Shown piece by piece: positions 53,215 through 64,000 of a DNA stretch of 64,000 nucleotides (within the stretch, counting starts at the first letter, position 1; every line of letters begins with the position of its first letter). The notes beneath the pieces were generated by a model that saw only the letters and a list, made by a program, of their open reading frames with translations, ran no database searches and was not told the origin of the DNA. Both the position numbers and the translations under genes were made by a program. This stretch comes from Amoebophrya sp. A120 (Eukaryota; Sar; Dinophyceae; Syndiniales; Amoebophryaceae): positions 1-64,000 of the forward strand of contig CAJINV010000007.1 of assembly GCA_905178155.1 (NCBI GenBank). Reading direction: 5' to 3'.

Positions 53215-56200
53215 TATTGTTCGCCGACGCAGGAGTGGTGCGTCGTTGTTGCTCTCATCTGGGCTATGGCGGTGGCTGTGAGGTGTAGATGTATTACGGT
53301 TCGGAAAAACAGAGCATTATGCAAATGTCGAACGGGTTCTCAACAAATGACACATGGCTTCGACTAAGTAGTACGCTGCTGTGCCTACCGAGGTAGCAAG
53401 CATTCTGCCGCCGCTGAAGCGATCAAACGAACAAAAGGCTGACGCCTTGTATGGGTACGCAGGCACCGCCAAGCGAGAGGCCTGCATCGCATCGCCCAAG
53501 CTCTGTGATTCGACAGACGGACAGGAAATCGCCCCAACGCCGCCAAACATTTCTCTTTTCTCGGAAACTGTGGCTGCGCCCGCGAGCACCTCCAAAACAA
53601 CGAACCTCGCGGGACGAACACGATAAGGCAGTACGCGCCGGCTAAACTACAACTGCCTGCGCGCCACGCGCCCGGCGTGGACCGGCGACCCCCTTCCCAT
53701 CCCATCACCCGAGCGCCCGGGCATACATAGAAAAAAGCCCCGGGCAGGCGTGTGCGTCGTGATAGATTGATTCTGCCGGCCGCCCGGCCGCGGGCGGGCG
53801 GCCCCCGGGCAACCTCTCTGGGCCGCCCCCATGCGGATCTCGTGGGTAGACAGTTCGCTGCTGCCGGTTTTCGGCCAGCCATCATGTGGGACCAGGTCCC
53901 TGCCATTCTGTCCTTCTCCAGATGGTTTCGCGCCCCCCTTCGGGCGACTGGGCAGGCAAGCCGGCCCGCCAAGCAAGCGGCGGCAGCGGCGGCAAGCAAG
54001 GTCAAACGGCGCGGCCCATCGATCCAATCTGCCAACAGCGGCGCGACGCTACATGGCGGGGCGCCCTAGGAGCTAAAACAAGCCGCGCGCGTGCGAAAGA
54101 CGGGCGGGGCGCCGGCTTTGTGCCGGCTGCCGGTTGCTGTGCCCACGCGCGCCAGCGCGCGGCTCGGCCCCTTCAGGCTCTGGGCAATGCGTCCGCGCAG
54201 AGTTCAGGCAGTTGGATGGGCTCCGCAGCGGGTTCAACTTGCTCTCGCCGAACTTCTTCAGGATGCCCAGCAACAAACGGGCCCCTTCCTTGAACCGGCG
54301 GCCCGTGAAGCGGGCGCAGAACTGCATCACACGGCCCGCCCCTTCTTGGCGAAATCGGCAGACACCTCCTTGATGGCCCCCCCCCATGCCAGCCTGCAAG
54401 GAAGCACGCACCCCGCTTCGGCCGGCCCGGGCCCTTTTGCAGTGTCTTGAACGACGGACCGCTACCCCCCAAGGCCCAAGGGCGTGGCCCGGCTCGCCCT
54501 CGCCCGCTTGCGAGGGAAGAATTGCAAACACGGCCCCACCACGCACTGCCGGGGCGATGCTGTCCCTGCATGTGTCCCACCCGGGCGCCATGGACACTGC
54601 ACAAACAGCGGCCGCGCCAGCGTGACAGGCTGACCCACTTGCTTCTATCTAGGCGCCCCCTTCCGGCCCGCCGTTCCCGACGTGGCTCCGCGTGTGGTGC
54701 TTGCGTCTCCGCGCGCCGACTTTGCAGGCAGGGCCATGGCTCTACCTTGCACGCGCACAACCTAGCAAGATGGGTCGGTCGCGGGCCTCCTCACTCGGCG
54801 CGCTGCGCCCGGCCTCAATGATTTGCGGAAAAGGGGCGGCCGCGCACGCACAGGGGCGCGCACTCGCTCCCTCTGACCGCCCTCGTGGCGGCGCCCGCCC
54901 AGCTACAAACGGCGCCGCAGCTCCCTGGCCTCCGCAGTTAGGACTGTTGCGCCAGGCACGTCTCGCGGTCTTGGCGGTGTGGGGGCGATAATGGAGGGGG
55001 CGCCTTACGCTTTCCGTCGCTTTCTCTCCCGCTTCGAAGGGGGCCTACGCCGCTTGCACCGGCGCGGTGGCCTTTTTCCCTTGCTTGTTTGGCGCGGGCA
55101 GAAATACTACCGCGCCCGGCTTCCCGCGCAAGTTGCGCCGGGCCGGCTGCCGTGGTCGCCAGCCTCGCGGGAAACGAAAGCCAGCGCCTCCGGTGCGTGC
55201 GGCTTTTGCTGCGGCATCGGGCAGGAAACTGACGCACATTCTGGCCATCGTGAGGCAGTGGCCGCGCATCAGCTTCGGGGCGGTCTCCAGGGGTTACATC
55301 TTTCACGATGCGCCAGATGCTCCCGCCGGGCTGCGCCTACGGTTGTTTCCGGTAGGGCGCCACACTGGGCCCATGAAGTCGCAAACCGGCCGCGTGGGCC
55401 GGGTCGGCGAAAGGAGCAAAAGGCCACAGAGCTGGCGCCCATGCGCGGGGCTAGGTAAGTACTCGATCCTTCTTGGTTCGGCGAGACCTACCAGGCGTCA
55501 GTATCTTCTTGTGGCACCCGGGCGAGAAAAACGAACACCTTTGCCAGCCGACGAGCACAAACAAATTATTCGCTGAGCGCGGAAGATAGACGGCGTCTTT
55601 CTTTGCCATGCATTTCTGCTTTCGCCGCATTCCTCGACCTCTATTTCGCCTAGATTTGATGCTGTATTCAGGTTCATTTCTTTCTTTTTCCGTGATACAC
55701 ATGTACGTGAGACTCAAACAGACACTCTCGCGGCGTAAAAGTTTCATTGGACAGTGCCGGCCGTATGGCACCTGTACCGTCTTCGAGCCAGGGAGTCATA
55801 GTTTCATTTAAGCACATACGGTGTTTGAGATATGTGAAGTGGTTTGGTTGATTTTTCTTCAGGAGAAGGAGGCTCTAATGTTCCGGATCCAGGGCTGCCG
55901 CAACCAAGTATGTTGCGGGATTAAAAAAAGTTGGATTTAACAAAAGCGTTAGTGCGGTCTGAGAGGGATTGAAACAAGGAGCGAGTTTGTAGCTTATGCT
56001 CTTTTTATCCCTCGTTATTTTTGTTAAAATTGATTTAATATTTCCATTCGAGATTACTGGGCTTAGCGTTCCATCTGCGTGAAAAAATTGAAAAACTTTG
56101 CAGCGGTGGTGGTCGAGGTATAGTATGGTAATAAAGCGAGCGGGGTTTTCGAGGACGACCAGTAAAGGATCACTTCCAGGCTCTTTTTCATCTAGTTCAA

Positions 56201-56845
56201 CAAGAAACGTAAAACCATATCAAAAGAGGCTATGGCGAATTTGTTGAAAGAGTACCTAAAGGGCAACTTACAAATAGCTTTTCAGTCACTTCTGGAGGTC
56301 AGGAAGTAATAAAGGCGGGGGAGCAAGCGGCACGCGTGTAATTGTAATAAACAAGTACAACGCGCGCATCTTCCATAAAAAAAAAAAAAAATGAACGATA
56401 GAAAATCACTGTGGCCGTAGCAGCCTCGGGGATAAGGATAACAACTTACTAGTTGAAATATCGTATAGCTACTACGTGGCTGCGATGTCTTTCTCTTGCT
56501 GGGATGTGGCGAAGTTGAAACTATATCTAAAGTCGTGCATTGGCTTCGGTTCATGTTCAACGAAATTTTTGTAAAATTGAGCTGCAGGAGTGTGTCATCA
56601 TGTAATTTGAACAATTAGACGTGTAGTTATTTCTAGCTGAACTCAAGCTGGATATTCATTTCACATTCACCTTCGCAATTTACGCGTAAATTTTTCGAAA
56701 CGACGTATAAGGTATCAATTGAATCATACACCGGTCCTACGGTAGTATCTGTAGTGCCGCGCTCAAATCATTCAAATGGAAAAGTGAAAGTTGGACCCAG
56801 GAAATTTCTCTTCTCTTCCACTTTCCTCGACCAATTTCAATTCTT
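53215..56845. other. intergenic region with largest GC island
   Basis: A GC island (53.6-55.5 kb) followed by about 1.4 kb of AT-rich DNA with a poly-A run near 56380. No convincing coding frame. Confidence 0.5.
53640..55460. other. GC-rich island without gene (largest)
   Basis: About 1.8 kb of strongly GC-rich sequence. Long frames are open in up to five phases at once (for example both strands at 54.1-54.7 kb), the pattern expected from composition alone. Products are Ala/Arg/Gly/Pro-rich without domains. Confidence 0.6.
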
Positions 56846-59800
56846 CTAATCCACCCCATTCTGGTCATCGACAGTAAGCAAATCCTTCTCCTGTCCCGTG
56901 TCAACACGGTTCATTCCCGCAACTACACCGCCCTTCTCCTTCTTCTCTTTCTTGTCCTTTTTCTTTTTCTTCACCTGCACCTGTTCCGTCCCGATTACAT
57001 TTCCGTTTTCATCATACACCTCCTGCTCCACGAATTCCTTCTCTTTTTTCTTCTTCTTTTTCTCGGTTGTTGGCAGGATCGCGGGGGCGGCTCCTTCAAC
57101 TTCTCCAACAACAGCACTTTTCTTCTCCTTTTTCTTCGTAGTGGACACTGCGCGATTACCTGCGATTATCTGAGCTGCAGCTGTTCCCTCGACTTCCCCG
57201 TCCCCCGGCAAAATCGTCTGGTCCACCGCTGGAACTACAATATGCGTTCCTGTTGGAGTCAAAACCTTGGCAGTCGTAGTCGTGGGAGTTTTCAGCACCG
57301 GTTGCTTGATGGATGTAGTTTTGCTTTTGCTGGTGCTGGTGCCGTAGTTGATTTTATCTTCTTGTGATGTCGAATTGGAAAAGTTGTCTCTTCCGGCAAC
57401 CACTTCGTTCTTGATGTTTCGCAAGATGGAAGACGATGACGAAGATCCACCTGCAGCTGCTGTTCTAGAGGATTCAGACGTCTTGATGCTGCCGCTCACA
57501 CTTTGATCCCCGGACACCAGTGCTTCTGTTCCTGCTCCTCCTGGAGGACCCTCCAGCAGACCCTGATGTGCTGTTACCCCTCCTGCTATAATTCCAGATG
57601 ATTCTCTGGTCGACAATTTCGTGCTGTCAATCCGCCTCGTCGGGGGTGCAAAAGAGCTTGTAGCTCCGGGTTGCTGCTGCTGCTGTCCGTTATCCTCGTC
57701 CCCCACTGGAGAAGCAGTCGCCGTCACATTTACGACCGGAACGGTCGCGTGTTGATCCGCCCCTGAATTCGTCGGTCGGAGGTTGTGATAATTCGACGAT
57801 GATGCAGAGTGCATTGTTGTAGAGTTGGTGGATTTATGCATAGAAGTTCCTCTCGAGGAGGAGGACGCAGCTTCAGGAGCGTCTGATGGCAGAACCTGCT
57901 GCGGTTGCCCCCCACAACTACCCGCGGAGCATGTTCCCCCGTTCCGCCCACCCGACTGCGAGCTCGCCGTCGAACTAGCCTTGGACTCCTGGCTTATGCA
58001 TTGCAAAAGCATTGCACTCGTATGATTTGCTGCTATGCATGACAAATCTAGTTTCTTACCTGCGTTAGCATTGCAAATTCCACTTTTCTTCTTCTAAGAA
58101 AATTTGTATATATGCAATTCGTACTAGTACGCTATACCTTTGCAGTGCATATGGCTTCTCGATGACAGATTACTCGCGGAACTGCTCATGTTCAGTTTGC
58201 GCCGAGTTGATCTCCCTTGGATTCTTGTTCCGTCAATGTCCAAAAACTTGCTCTGTTGCCCAGTCGTTCTCGTGCCCATAGAAGCTGCTGCTGCTTTGCT
58301 GTTGCTGCTGCTGTTGGTGTGTACAACCCCCTGAAGTAGACCACTCTGCTGCGCCGTCATCCGCTTGGACGCGTCGGAGGGTATCCTGTGCAAAAGTATC
58401 GCACTCGTAGAAATGCAAGATTTGCATTACAAATCTTTTTTCAGAAAGTAAATCCGCATTACAGATTTCATTTCTCATGCTGAGGGCATTTGTAATGCAT
58501 TTACACGAGTACGATACTTTTGCAAAGCATAGAGGGAAGGGGGTGCTCATGTCCAGCTACCTCCTGATCATCACAGTCCGTGGGCGTAGTCATATTGACG
58601 GACGTATTGTAGGTTTGTCTTGCGGAATTCATCACATGATTCACACTAGTTGTGCCTGAGACTGTTCCTGCTGTCATCATGTTGCTGGTGAAAATAGATC
58701 CGCTTAAATCTTTCGAGTTCTATGCCTTACAAATATGCCTGGGTCTGGAAGGATGCAAGGTTTGTCATGCTTGTCTAGCATGACTGAAGAGTTTGTCATG
58801 CGTTTTCAAGAAGAGATCCCTTTGCTTGTCATGCAAAAACGCAGTTTGTAATGCGGAAAACGCAACACTAAACAGCTCACTATGCCCAACCCAGCATTAC
58901 AAGTTTCCAGACCCAGACACATTTGCACTTGATAAGTTCGATCTCGACTCCACTTCTCCCGCTGATATGGTTTGCGACTGGTGCATCCCGAACGCCCATG
59001 GGGTGGCGACTTCGGGGTAAAACAGGAAGCTGTTGTTGTTTTTCCTCGACGCAGACGAAGAACCAACATCTTCCGCCGCAAAACCAACATCTTCCGCCAC
59101 ACAACTGCCACTGCGCTGTTTCTTTTGTTGATTATACAGTGACTTCTTGTAGTCCAGAGCGCCCGTCATGCTGCTCATCATGTTGATCTGCGACGCTTGC
59201 GGCTGGGATCGGATGTACTGAACGCAGTCTTCACTTGCCAGAGCCGGGGGGGACGACGACGAACTCGAACACGAAGCCGCATGACCCTCGCTGTGTTTCA
59301 TCACCGTTTTAAGATTCTGTTGCTCCCTCTTCGACTTGTTCGGTTTCTGCATTAGAAGCTTGTCAGACACGAGGCTCCTTCCTCGGGTGGACAAGTCTGT
59401 TGTCGCTGCACCAAGAACTCCTCCTTTCGGATTGTTACTCTTCGCTGGCCCAGGCCGCGCACCGTCAAAGACATGCAGGTGGTCGTTGTGCTGCGTGCTA
59501 GTATTCTCCAAAGAACCCCGACCACCATCTCCCGAGTCCGGTAACACGAAGGATGTCTTCGGTGCGGGAATCACCACGGAGTTTGTCGTGATTCCCTCTT
59601 CTATCGTTGCCGTGCTTGATCTGCGCTCTGGGTCGTCAGAATAGCAAGGGATTTTTCCGCTAGTAAATGGATTGCTCTCGCTGTTATCATCGCTGGAGGT
59701 TGCTGCTGCTGGTGCTGCTGCACTTGTTGTACTAGCTCCCCCCGCCGGGTCGTGAACTACACATAGCAGAACGCTCTGCACCTCCTTCCTAAGCCGTCTC

Positions 59801-62800
59801 ACTTCTTCCGTCAGCGTCTTGTTCGCGCCAGCCAAAGTTCCGTTTTCTACCCGCAATGCGGACAGTTCCTGCAGCGCCTTGGCGAGCTGCGACCTCAATT
59901 GTGTGTTCTCCGCAAGATGAGCTGCTGGTAAGGAAGATGTAGTTTGCTTGTTGTAATCCTGCAAAACTACTGTCGAATTGACACCGCTAGAACTTCTACT
60001 TTCCTGGCTATTTTTATTGTCGCAACTTGCTCTACTCACGGCATCCGGCGTGTCTCGGTCTTTGTCACTAGTCGAACTGCAGCCGAGTGGGATAGTAGAA
60101 ATTTTGCTCTCTTTGTTGATCATTCCATCATCATCTTTTTCAGTGGAGCTCAGAATCGGCACGACGCCTTCTATTGGAGCTGAATCGGATGTCCGTATGC
60201 TGTTTGAAGAAGTTGACTCTTTCTTGAGGAACAGACACGATGCTGGCTGTCTTTCTTTGCTAGTAGTTGTTCCCGTCATTGCTTTTGCTCCGCCCCCTCT
60301 GGTCAGGACTTTATTGCTCTTCCCCTTCTTCTTTGGGTCCTGGGAAACAAACTCCAACTCTGGAAGGAGAGAAGAAGGCTCAACGTCAGTGGATGTTGAT
60401 GTCCTCTCATCTTTATTCGTAATGGCCGTCAAAAACTCCTCAACGACTGTCTGCGACGAGGAAGACGTGTCTTCAACATCCTCTTTCAAAATCTTCAGCA
60501 GTTCCCGTTGTTTCGGCACCTGGGCAACTACCGGGTACAGATCCGACTGAAACCCCGTCGCCCGTCTTGGCACGTTGAACGGCAAAAAGGTAAGTTGGTT
60601 GTCGGAGTCTAGTTTCGCCGCGCGCGCCACTTCGTGGGTTGTCGTGTCGAGGGCAAGCTTGGGGAAGAAGCCGATACCTTGCCGAGCGATGAAATACATT
60701 TTTGTAAATGGAATCATTGTTCTGTCGTAAACTACTTCTACGCGACCTGTTTTAGTCGCGCAAAAGCAAGAGGCTTGCAAAATGCAAAAACGAAGTTGCA
60801 AAACAGTAAGTTACACTACCTCTCTGCGCCACGCCGCTTGCGTATTCGTCGAGAAAGTGCAAACTTCCGTCCTGATACTCAAAGTAACGGATGTTGCCGT
60901 CTCCCTTACCCGCGAGAAACAAGAGGCCAGTTTCTTTGTCGAAAAAAGGCGTCAAAGGGGAGGTTCCAGAGTCTAACGTGCCGCTGGCCTGGGAAATCTT
61001 CGGGTGCCGCAAATCCCACATGGCGTACTGGCGTTGGGCTGTTGAGTTTCAGATATTTTTGCGGTGATTGCTTTTTCACTCAGAACCAGAAGTCATGGAT
61101 GCTATAGGTAATCAATCTCATACTTTCTACTCAGGTAGATGAAGATGATCATCTCTATCATTTTTCATGATACGAACAAATTTACAACATCAACTAAAAA
61201 TACTGCTCGCAGAGAACCCCGTGGTCAAATAAATCTGCGACTGACCCACCGTCCCCGAGGCCAGATCCACCGCATCGAGCCAGCAAATTTTTCCGCCGCG
61301 GGCACTATCGTGACACTTCTGCTCAAAGACAGGTTTGGACGTTCGCAAATCGAAGAACCGCACCATCTTGTCCCGGCACGGCGCCGCGAGCAGCTGCCCA
61401 TCGAAAGACCAGCGGAGCTGATAGAAATTCTCTTTTTAGGTAAAAATTCAGAAGTTCTTCATGTATGTTGTACTAATCTGCATGTTGCTGTATTTGTTCC
61501 ACAGCGTGTCGTGCTTGGTTGATGTTTATTTAAATGCCGGAATTTTCTTTTTTTCCATGCGGATCTTTTATTCCACTTTCTGTTTCACTTCGGCATGTCA
61601 CAAAAAAAGACCCGAACAATACTTCTCACACAAACACGACGACATCTATACGTCCTGCGCCAGCTCCGGAATGTCGTACTCCCCGCACTTTTTCAGGCCC
61701 CGTTCTAGATATGGATTGCAAAAGCATCCCATCGCACTAGCACAAATTGCATTACAAAGTTGCTCAGCATGAGAAACGCCATTTGTAATGCTGTTTTACC
61801 TTAGGAAGAAGATTTGATGTTATGCATATTTGCAATTAGTACGAGTACGATACTTTTGCGCTCGATACTAGATCGAAATGAGCGATTTTGTAATCGTAGC
61901 TGCTCACCGTGACGAGCGGCAGCCCCCGGCTGTGCCAATTTAGCAGGTGGATTTTTTTCAGCAAATCCTGATCGTTTTCGCAAATCGGGGTTTTGTTCGC
62001 GCGCTCTACAGAGTTGGTCTGCATCATCTTCTCGTCGTCAACCTGGAAAACCCGCAGGCAGCAGTCCTCACAACTGGTTGCGATCAATTGGCCTATACTA
62101 TGCAAACATGTCTGGGTACTACGGATCTCAAACCCAACAAGATCTGTGACCACACAGTCGCCAGTTTTGTCTCGTGCTGGGAAATAGGATCTATATCATG
62201 AAAAAAGCCGACAGAGGTCGTAAATAGAGGCGAAAATAAAATTATGATCATGCATAGATGCCACACAAGAAAATAAGATGATCAGCATCACTGCCGCGCT
62301 ATGCAAGATTCAGCATGAGCAACTGACAGTTATGTTATCCAAACCCAGGCACATAATTTGCAATGCATATGGTCGTCAAAGGGACAGAACTGGAAATCCA
62401 GGATCCCACCGCTGTGGCCGGTTAGGACGCTGATTCCCTCCTCTCCGCCCAGGACCGAGGGCAGGCGTTTCGGCGGTTTGTCGCGCGCGTCTTCACTACA
62501 GGTCGTGGATAAGTCCTGTAGTTGTTCCCCTCGTCGCTCTGCATTGTTTCCTCCTGCTAGCTCGTCTGCCGTGGAGGTTGATGAAGGTGCCGATGGACCT
62601 GCGCCTGTTGAAGAAGAAGAATTCGCCGAAGAAGTAGAGCTACCACTGCTCGTTCCGTTATACGCAAGGAGACACAACGCGCCCGCACCGCCCCCGGTTT
62701 GCCAGGGGAACGCGAGGTGTTTTATCGTGAGAAAAAAGTGTTTCACTGTATAACGCGTTTGCGAATTTCGCATCACAAGTTCCTTCTCCATGACAAAGAA

Positions 62801-63086
62801 AACTGTACCATGCAATATTTCTAGGGGGAAACACGACTAAAAATACATTGTCTTGCATGTGTAGCAAGACAAGAACTTCTGTGATGCATCTTCTGCATTA
62901 CAAGCTTGTTACAGTGAAATAGTTTTTTCTCGTGATATATTTCTCGTTGATCGCAATGCCTGGGTTTTCGAGCTTCTTATCACTCAGCTTCGCGTTTTCG
63001 TACTTGTCCTTCCACGGCTCGACATTCAGGTGTCGAAACCGCGATTCCCGCACGATCGGTTTGCGAGTGGAGGAAGAGGAACGCAT
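56846..63086 (-). CDS. coronin-like WD40 actin-binding protein with long C-terminal extension
   Basis: Coronins bind F-actin and Arp2/3 at the cell cortex. The N-terminus (ATG 63086) reads VRESRFRHLNVEPWKDKYEN, then AINEKYI, as in coronins. Exon 2 (62723-62371) has the blade-1 pattern LAFPWQTGGGAGALCLLAYN and ISVLTGHSGGILDFQFCPFD around a Ser-rich insert. Exons near 62093-61868, 61709-61640 and 61440-61230 carry further WD repeats (FYQLRWSFDGQLLAAPCRDK; MVRFFDLRTSKP). Exon 6 (about 61040-60825) has MWDLRHPKISQASGTLDSGT and LLFLAGKGDGNIRYFEYQDG, a hallmark coronin motif. Exon 7 (about 60740-58935) starts GIGFFPKLALDTTTHEVARA, then FNVPRRATGFQSDLYP, then Ser/Thr-rich sequence and a leucine-rich coiled coil (LRSQLAKALQELSALRVENG). 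Exons 8-10 add a Ser/Gln-rich region and a Lys-rich tail ending at 56846. This is longer than typical short coronins. Confidence 0.88.
57995..58151. mobile_element. IE-B introner in coronin tail
   Basis: It begins TATGCATTGCAAAAGCATTG followed by CACTCGTATGA, and ends CGTACTAGTACGCTATACCT followed by TTGCAGTGCATA. GCATGACAAATC and GCATTGCAAATTCC motifs are inside. Confidence 0.88.
58382..58531. mobile_element. IE-B introner in coronin tail
   Basis: It begins TATCCTGTGCAAAAGTATCG followed by CACTCGTAGAAATGC, and ends ACGAGTACGATACTTTTGCA followed by AAGCATA. GCATTACAAATC, GCATTACAGATT and TTTGTAATGC motifs are inside. Nearly the same as the copy at 52075. Confidence 0.92.
58721..58934. mobile_element. 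IE-A introner in coronin
   Basis: It begins TATGCCTTACAAATATGCCT followed by GGGTCTGGAAGG, and ends GTTTCCAGACCCAGACACAT followed by TTGCACTTGATA. GTTTGTCATGC (three times) and GCATTACAAG occur inside. Confidence 0.9.
61710..61867. mobile_element. IE-B introner in coronin WD repeats
   Basis: It begins TATGGATTGCAAAAGCATCC and ends AGTACGAGTACGATACTTTT followed by GCGCTCGATA. GCATTACAAAG, CAGCATGAGAAACGCC and TTTGTAATGCTG motifs are inside. Confidence 0.85.
62094..62370. mobile_element. IE-A introner in coronin WD repeats
   Basis: It begins TATACTATGCAAACATGTCT followed by GGGTACTACGG, and ends ATCCAAACCCAGGCACATAA followed by TTTGCAATGCATA. The interior is more diverged than in other IE-A copies. 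Confidence 0.7.
62724..62937. mobile_element. introner with TATCGTGAGAAAAAAG ends
   Basis: The left TATCGTGAGAAAAAAGTGTT followed by TCACTGTA mirrors the right TACAGTGAAATAGTTTTTTC followed by TCGTGATA. GCATCACAAGTTCC, GCATTACAAGC and GTGATGCATC motifs are inside. It interrupts coronin after its N-terminal exon. Confidence 0.88.
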
Positions 63087-63810
63087 TTTGGAGTCGTGTG
63101 TGATGTGTGTTTCAGTTTATTCTCGTTTTTTTATGTGAATCAATACATGTAAAAATGAATCATACACGATCGGAGGCGGAGCGCCCGACAGTTGGCACAA
63201 GAACAGGAACTCTGCCCACAGACTTGTGCCAAGTCGCTTTCTGAATTGTTGTTCACTATTTTTGCGTCGTAGGAAAGAACAGAAAATCTATGCAGGAAAA
63301 GCCTCTAGCATCATGAATAAACACGCAAAAATAATTTTTCTCCAAAGTCGTGTTCGCTCCAGCAACAAGAGTAAATAGCTGCTTCTCTCTGTTTGTCCTC
63401 CTAATTCATCACAAGTTGTTACCACAACCCTCAATTTGATACTTGGACCTCGTGTCATGGCAGTGTTCCAAGAAGGTGACAACGGGTTGTCTGCAGGACC
63501 GACATCAAGGTCATATATTCAGAAACGAATTCCCCCGGCGGAGATTGTAAGACGAGCAGAAGACGGCAAGAATACCAAGGCCACAGATATTCATGTTGCA
63601 GACAGAAACGAACACAGGTGTCGTGAGTGATCGCGTCGACGAGATGACGGCGCTGGCCGCACATCAAGTAGAGCAACTTCCAAGCTATGCTTTCGATTCG
63701 TTTCTGTAGTATCTGTGTTTGCGCGGTGGAAAATAAGTTAGTAGATGAACAGAGCCACCATGTTGTCTAAATGGAGATATACTCCTTTTTTCTTTCAAGC
63801 GATCGGCCTA
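63087..63810. other. intergenic stretch
   Basis: Contains only short frames. It lies between the start of coronin and the stop of the next minus-strand gene. Confidence 0.4.
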
Positions 63811-63855
63811 CTAATCCACTTCCATCTTCACTGCTCTGCTATTCCCTGCTGCGGT
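63811..63855 (-). CDS. last exon of an unidentified gene (partial)
   Basis: Just left of an IE-B element the minus strand reads ITAAGNSRAVKMEVD-stop (TAG at 63811-63813). The pattern of an exon abutting an IE-B end matches other genes in the window, so this is probably the 3-prime exon of a gene that continues to the right. The exon is too short to identify. Confidence 0.45.
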   Translation of the reverse strand, partial: TAAGNSRAVKMEVD

Positions 63856-64000
63856 TATCCTGCGCAAAAGCATCGAACTCGGTCTCGGAGCAATCGCAAT
63901 CATGCATCAAAATACCTTTTCCAAGCTAAATCAGCATTACAATTTCAATATAACAGTGGTCATGCTGAGCTAGTGTTTACATGCAAAAATACCACGAGTA
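63856..64000. mobile_element. IE-B introner running to window end
   Basis: It begins TATCCTGCGCAAAAGCATCG followed by AACTCGG. GCATTACAATTTC and GGTCATGCTGAGC motifs are inside. The right end is cut by, or very near, the window boundary (ACGAGTA remains). Confidence 0.75.

Noticed and set aside
53385-55576. Multiple 120-216 codon frames
   Set aside because: Same GC-island effect; five phases are open together and none has a recognisable motif.
1-64000. Canonical dinoflagellate spliced-leader gene or rRNA genes
   Set aside because: The known leader core followed by GGCTCAAG was not found, and no 5S, 18S or 28S-like block is visible.

Overview
The window looks like nuclear DNA of a compact protist genome, most likely an alveolate close to the parasitic dinoflagellate Amoebophrya (Syndiniales). 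The reasons are eukaryotic genes (coronin, a TPR-SET protein, two protein kinases), long same-strand gene blocks, and above all dozens of introns made of short elements with inverted-repeat ends (introner-like elements). As I recall, such introners and non-canonical introns have been reported in Amoebophrya. The placement is an inference, because no marker gene or rRNA is present.

Layout: a minus-strand block covers 0.8-30.5 kb. It holds a kinase fragment at 0.8-1.5, a lysine-rich protein at 3.8-5.0, a large multi-exon kinase at 5.2-13.7, a two-TM protein at 16.8-17.7, two unrecognised genes at 20.2-24.5 and a TPR-SET protein at 26.6-30.5. A plus-strand block covers 33.2-43.0 kb: a membrane protein, a charged protein, a 48-residue membrane peptide gene and a nine-exon gene with strongly GC-ending codons. 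A second minus block covers 47.0-64.0 kb: a Cys-rich zinc-finger protein, a secreted-looking eight-exon gene, coronin, and the last exon of one more gene.

Introns are mostly 100-320 bp. Many carry terminal inverted repeats, often ending TATC...GATA or TATG...CATA, and share internal GTCATGC, GCATGAC or GCATTACAAA motifs. I separate two abundant families (IE-A and IE-B), two smaller ones (IE-C and IE-D) and several single-copy types. Many of these introns lack GT-AG ends, so exon borders here are approximate.

Between genes lie five strongly GC-rich islands without convincing genes (18.3-19.7, 25.0-26.0, 31.0-31.6, 45.5-46.6 and 53.6-55.5 kb), a 71-bp minisatellite (44.4-45.1 kb), and a 215-bp tandem array of tRNA-like modules (31.8-32.7 kb). 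The tRNA-like array and the multi-family introner population are the most unusual things in the window. I see no operon-like or pathway clustering; the genes appear to be independent housekeeping or lineage-specific loci.
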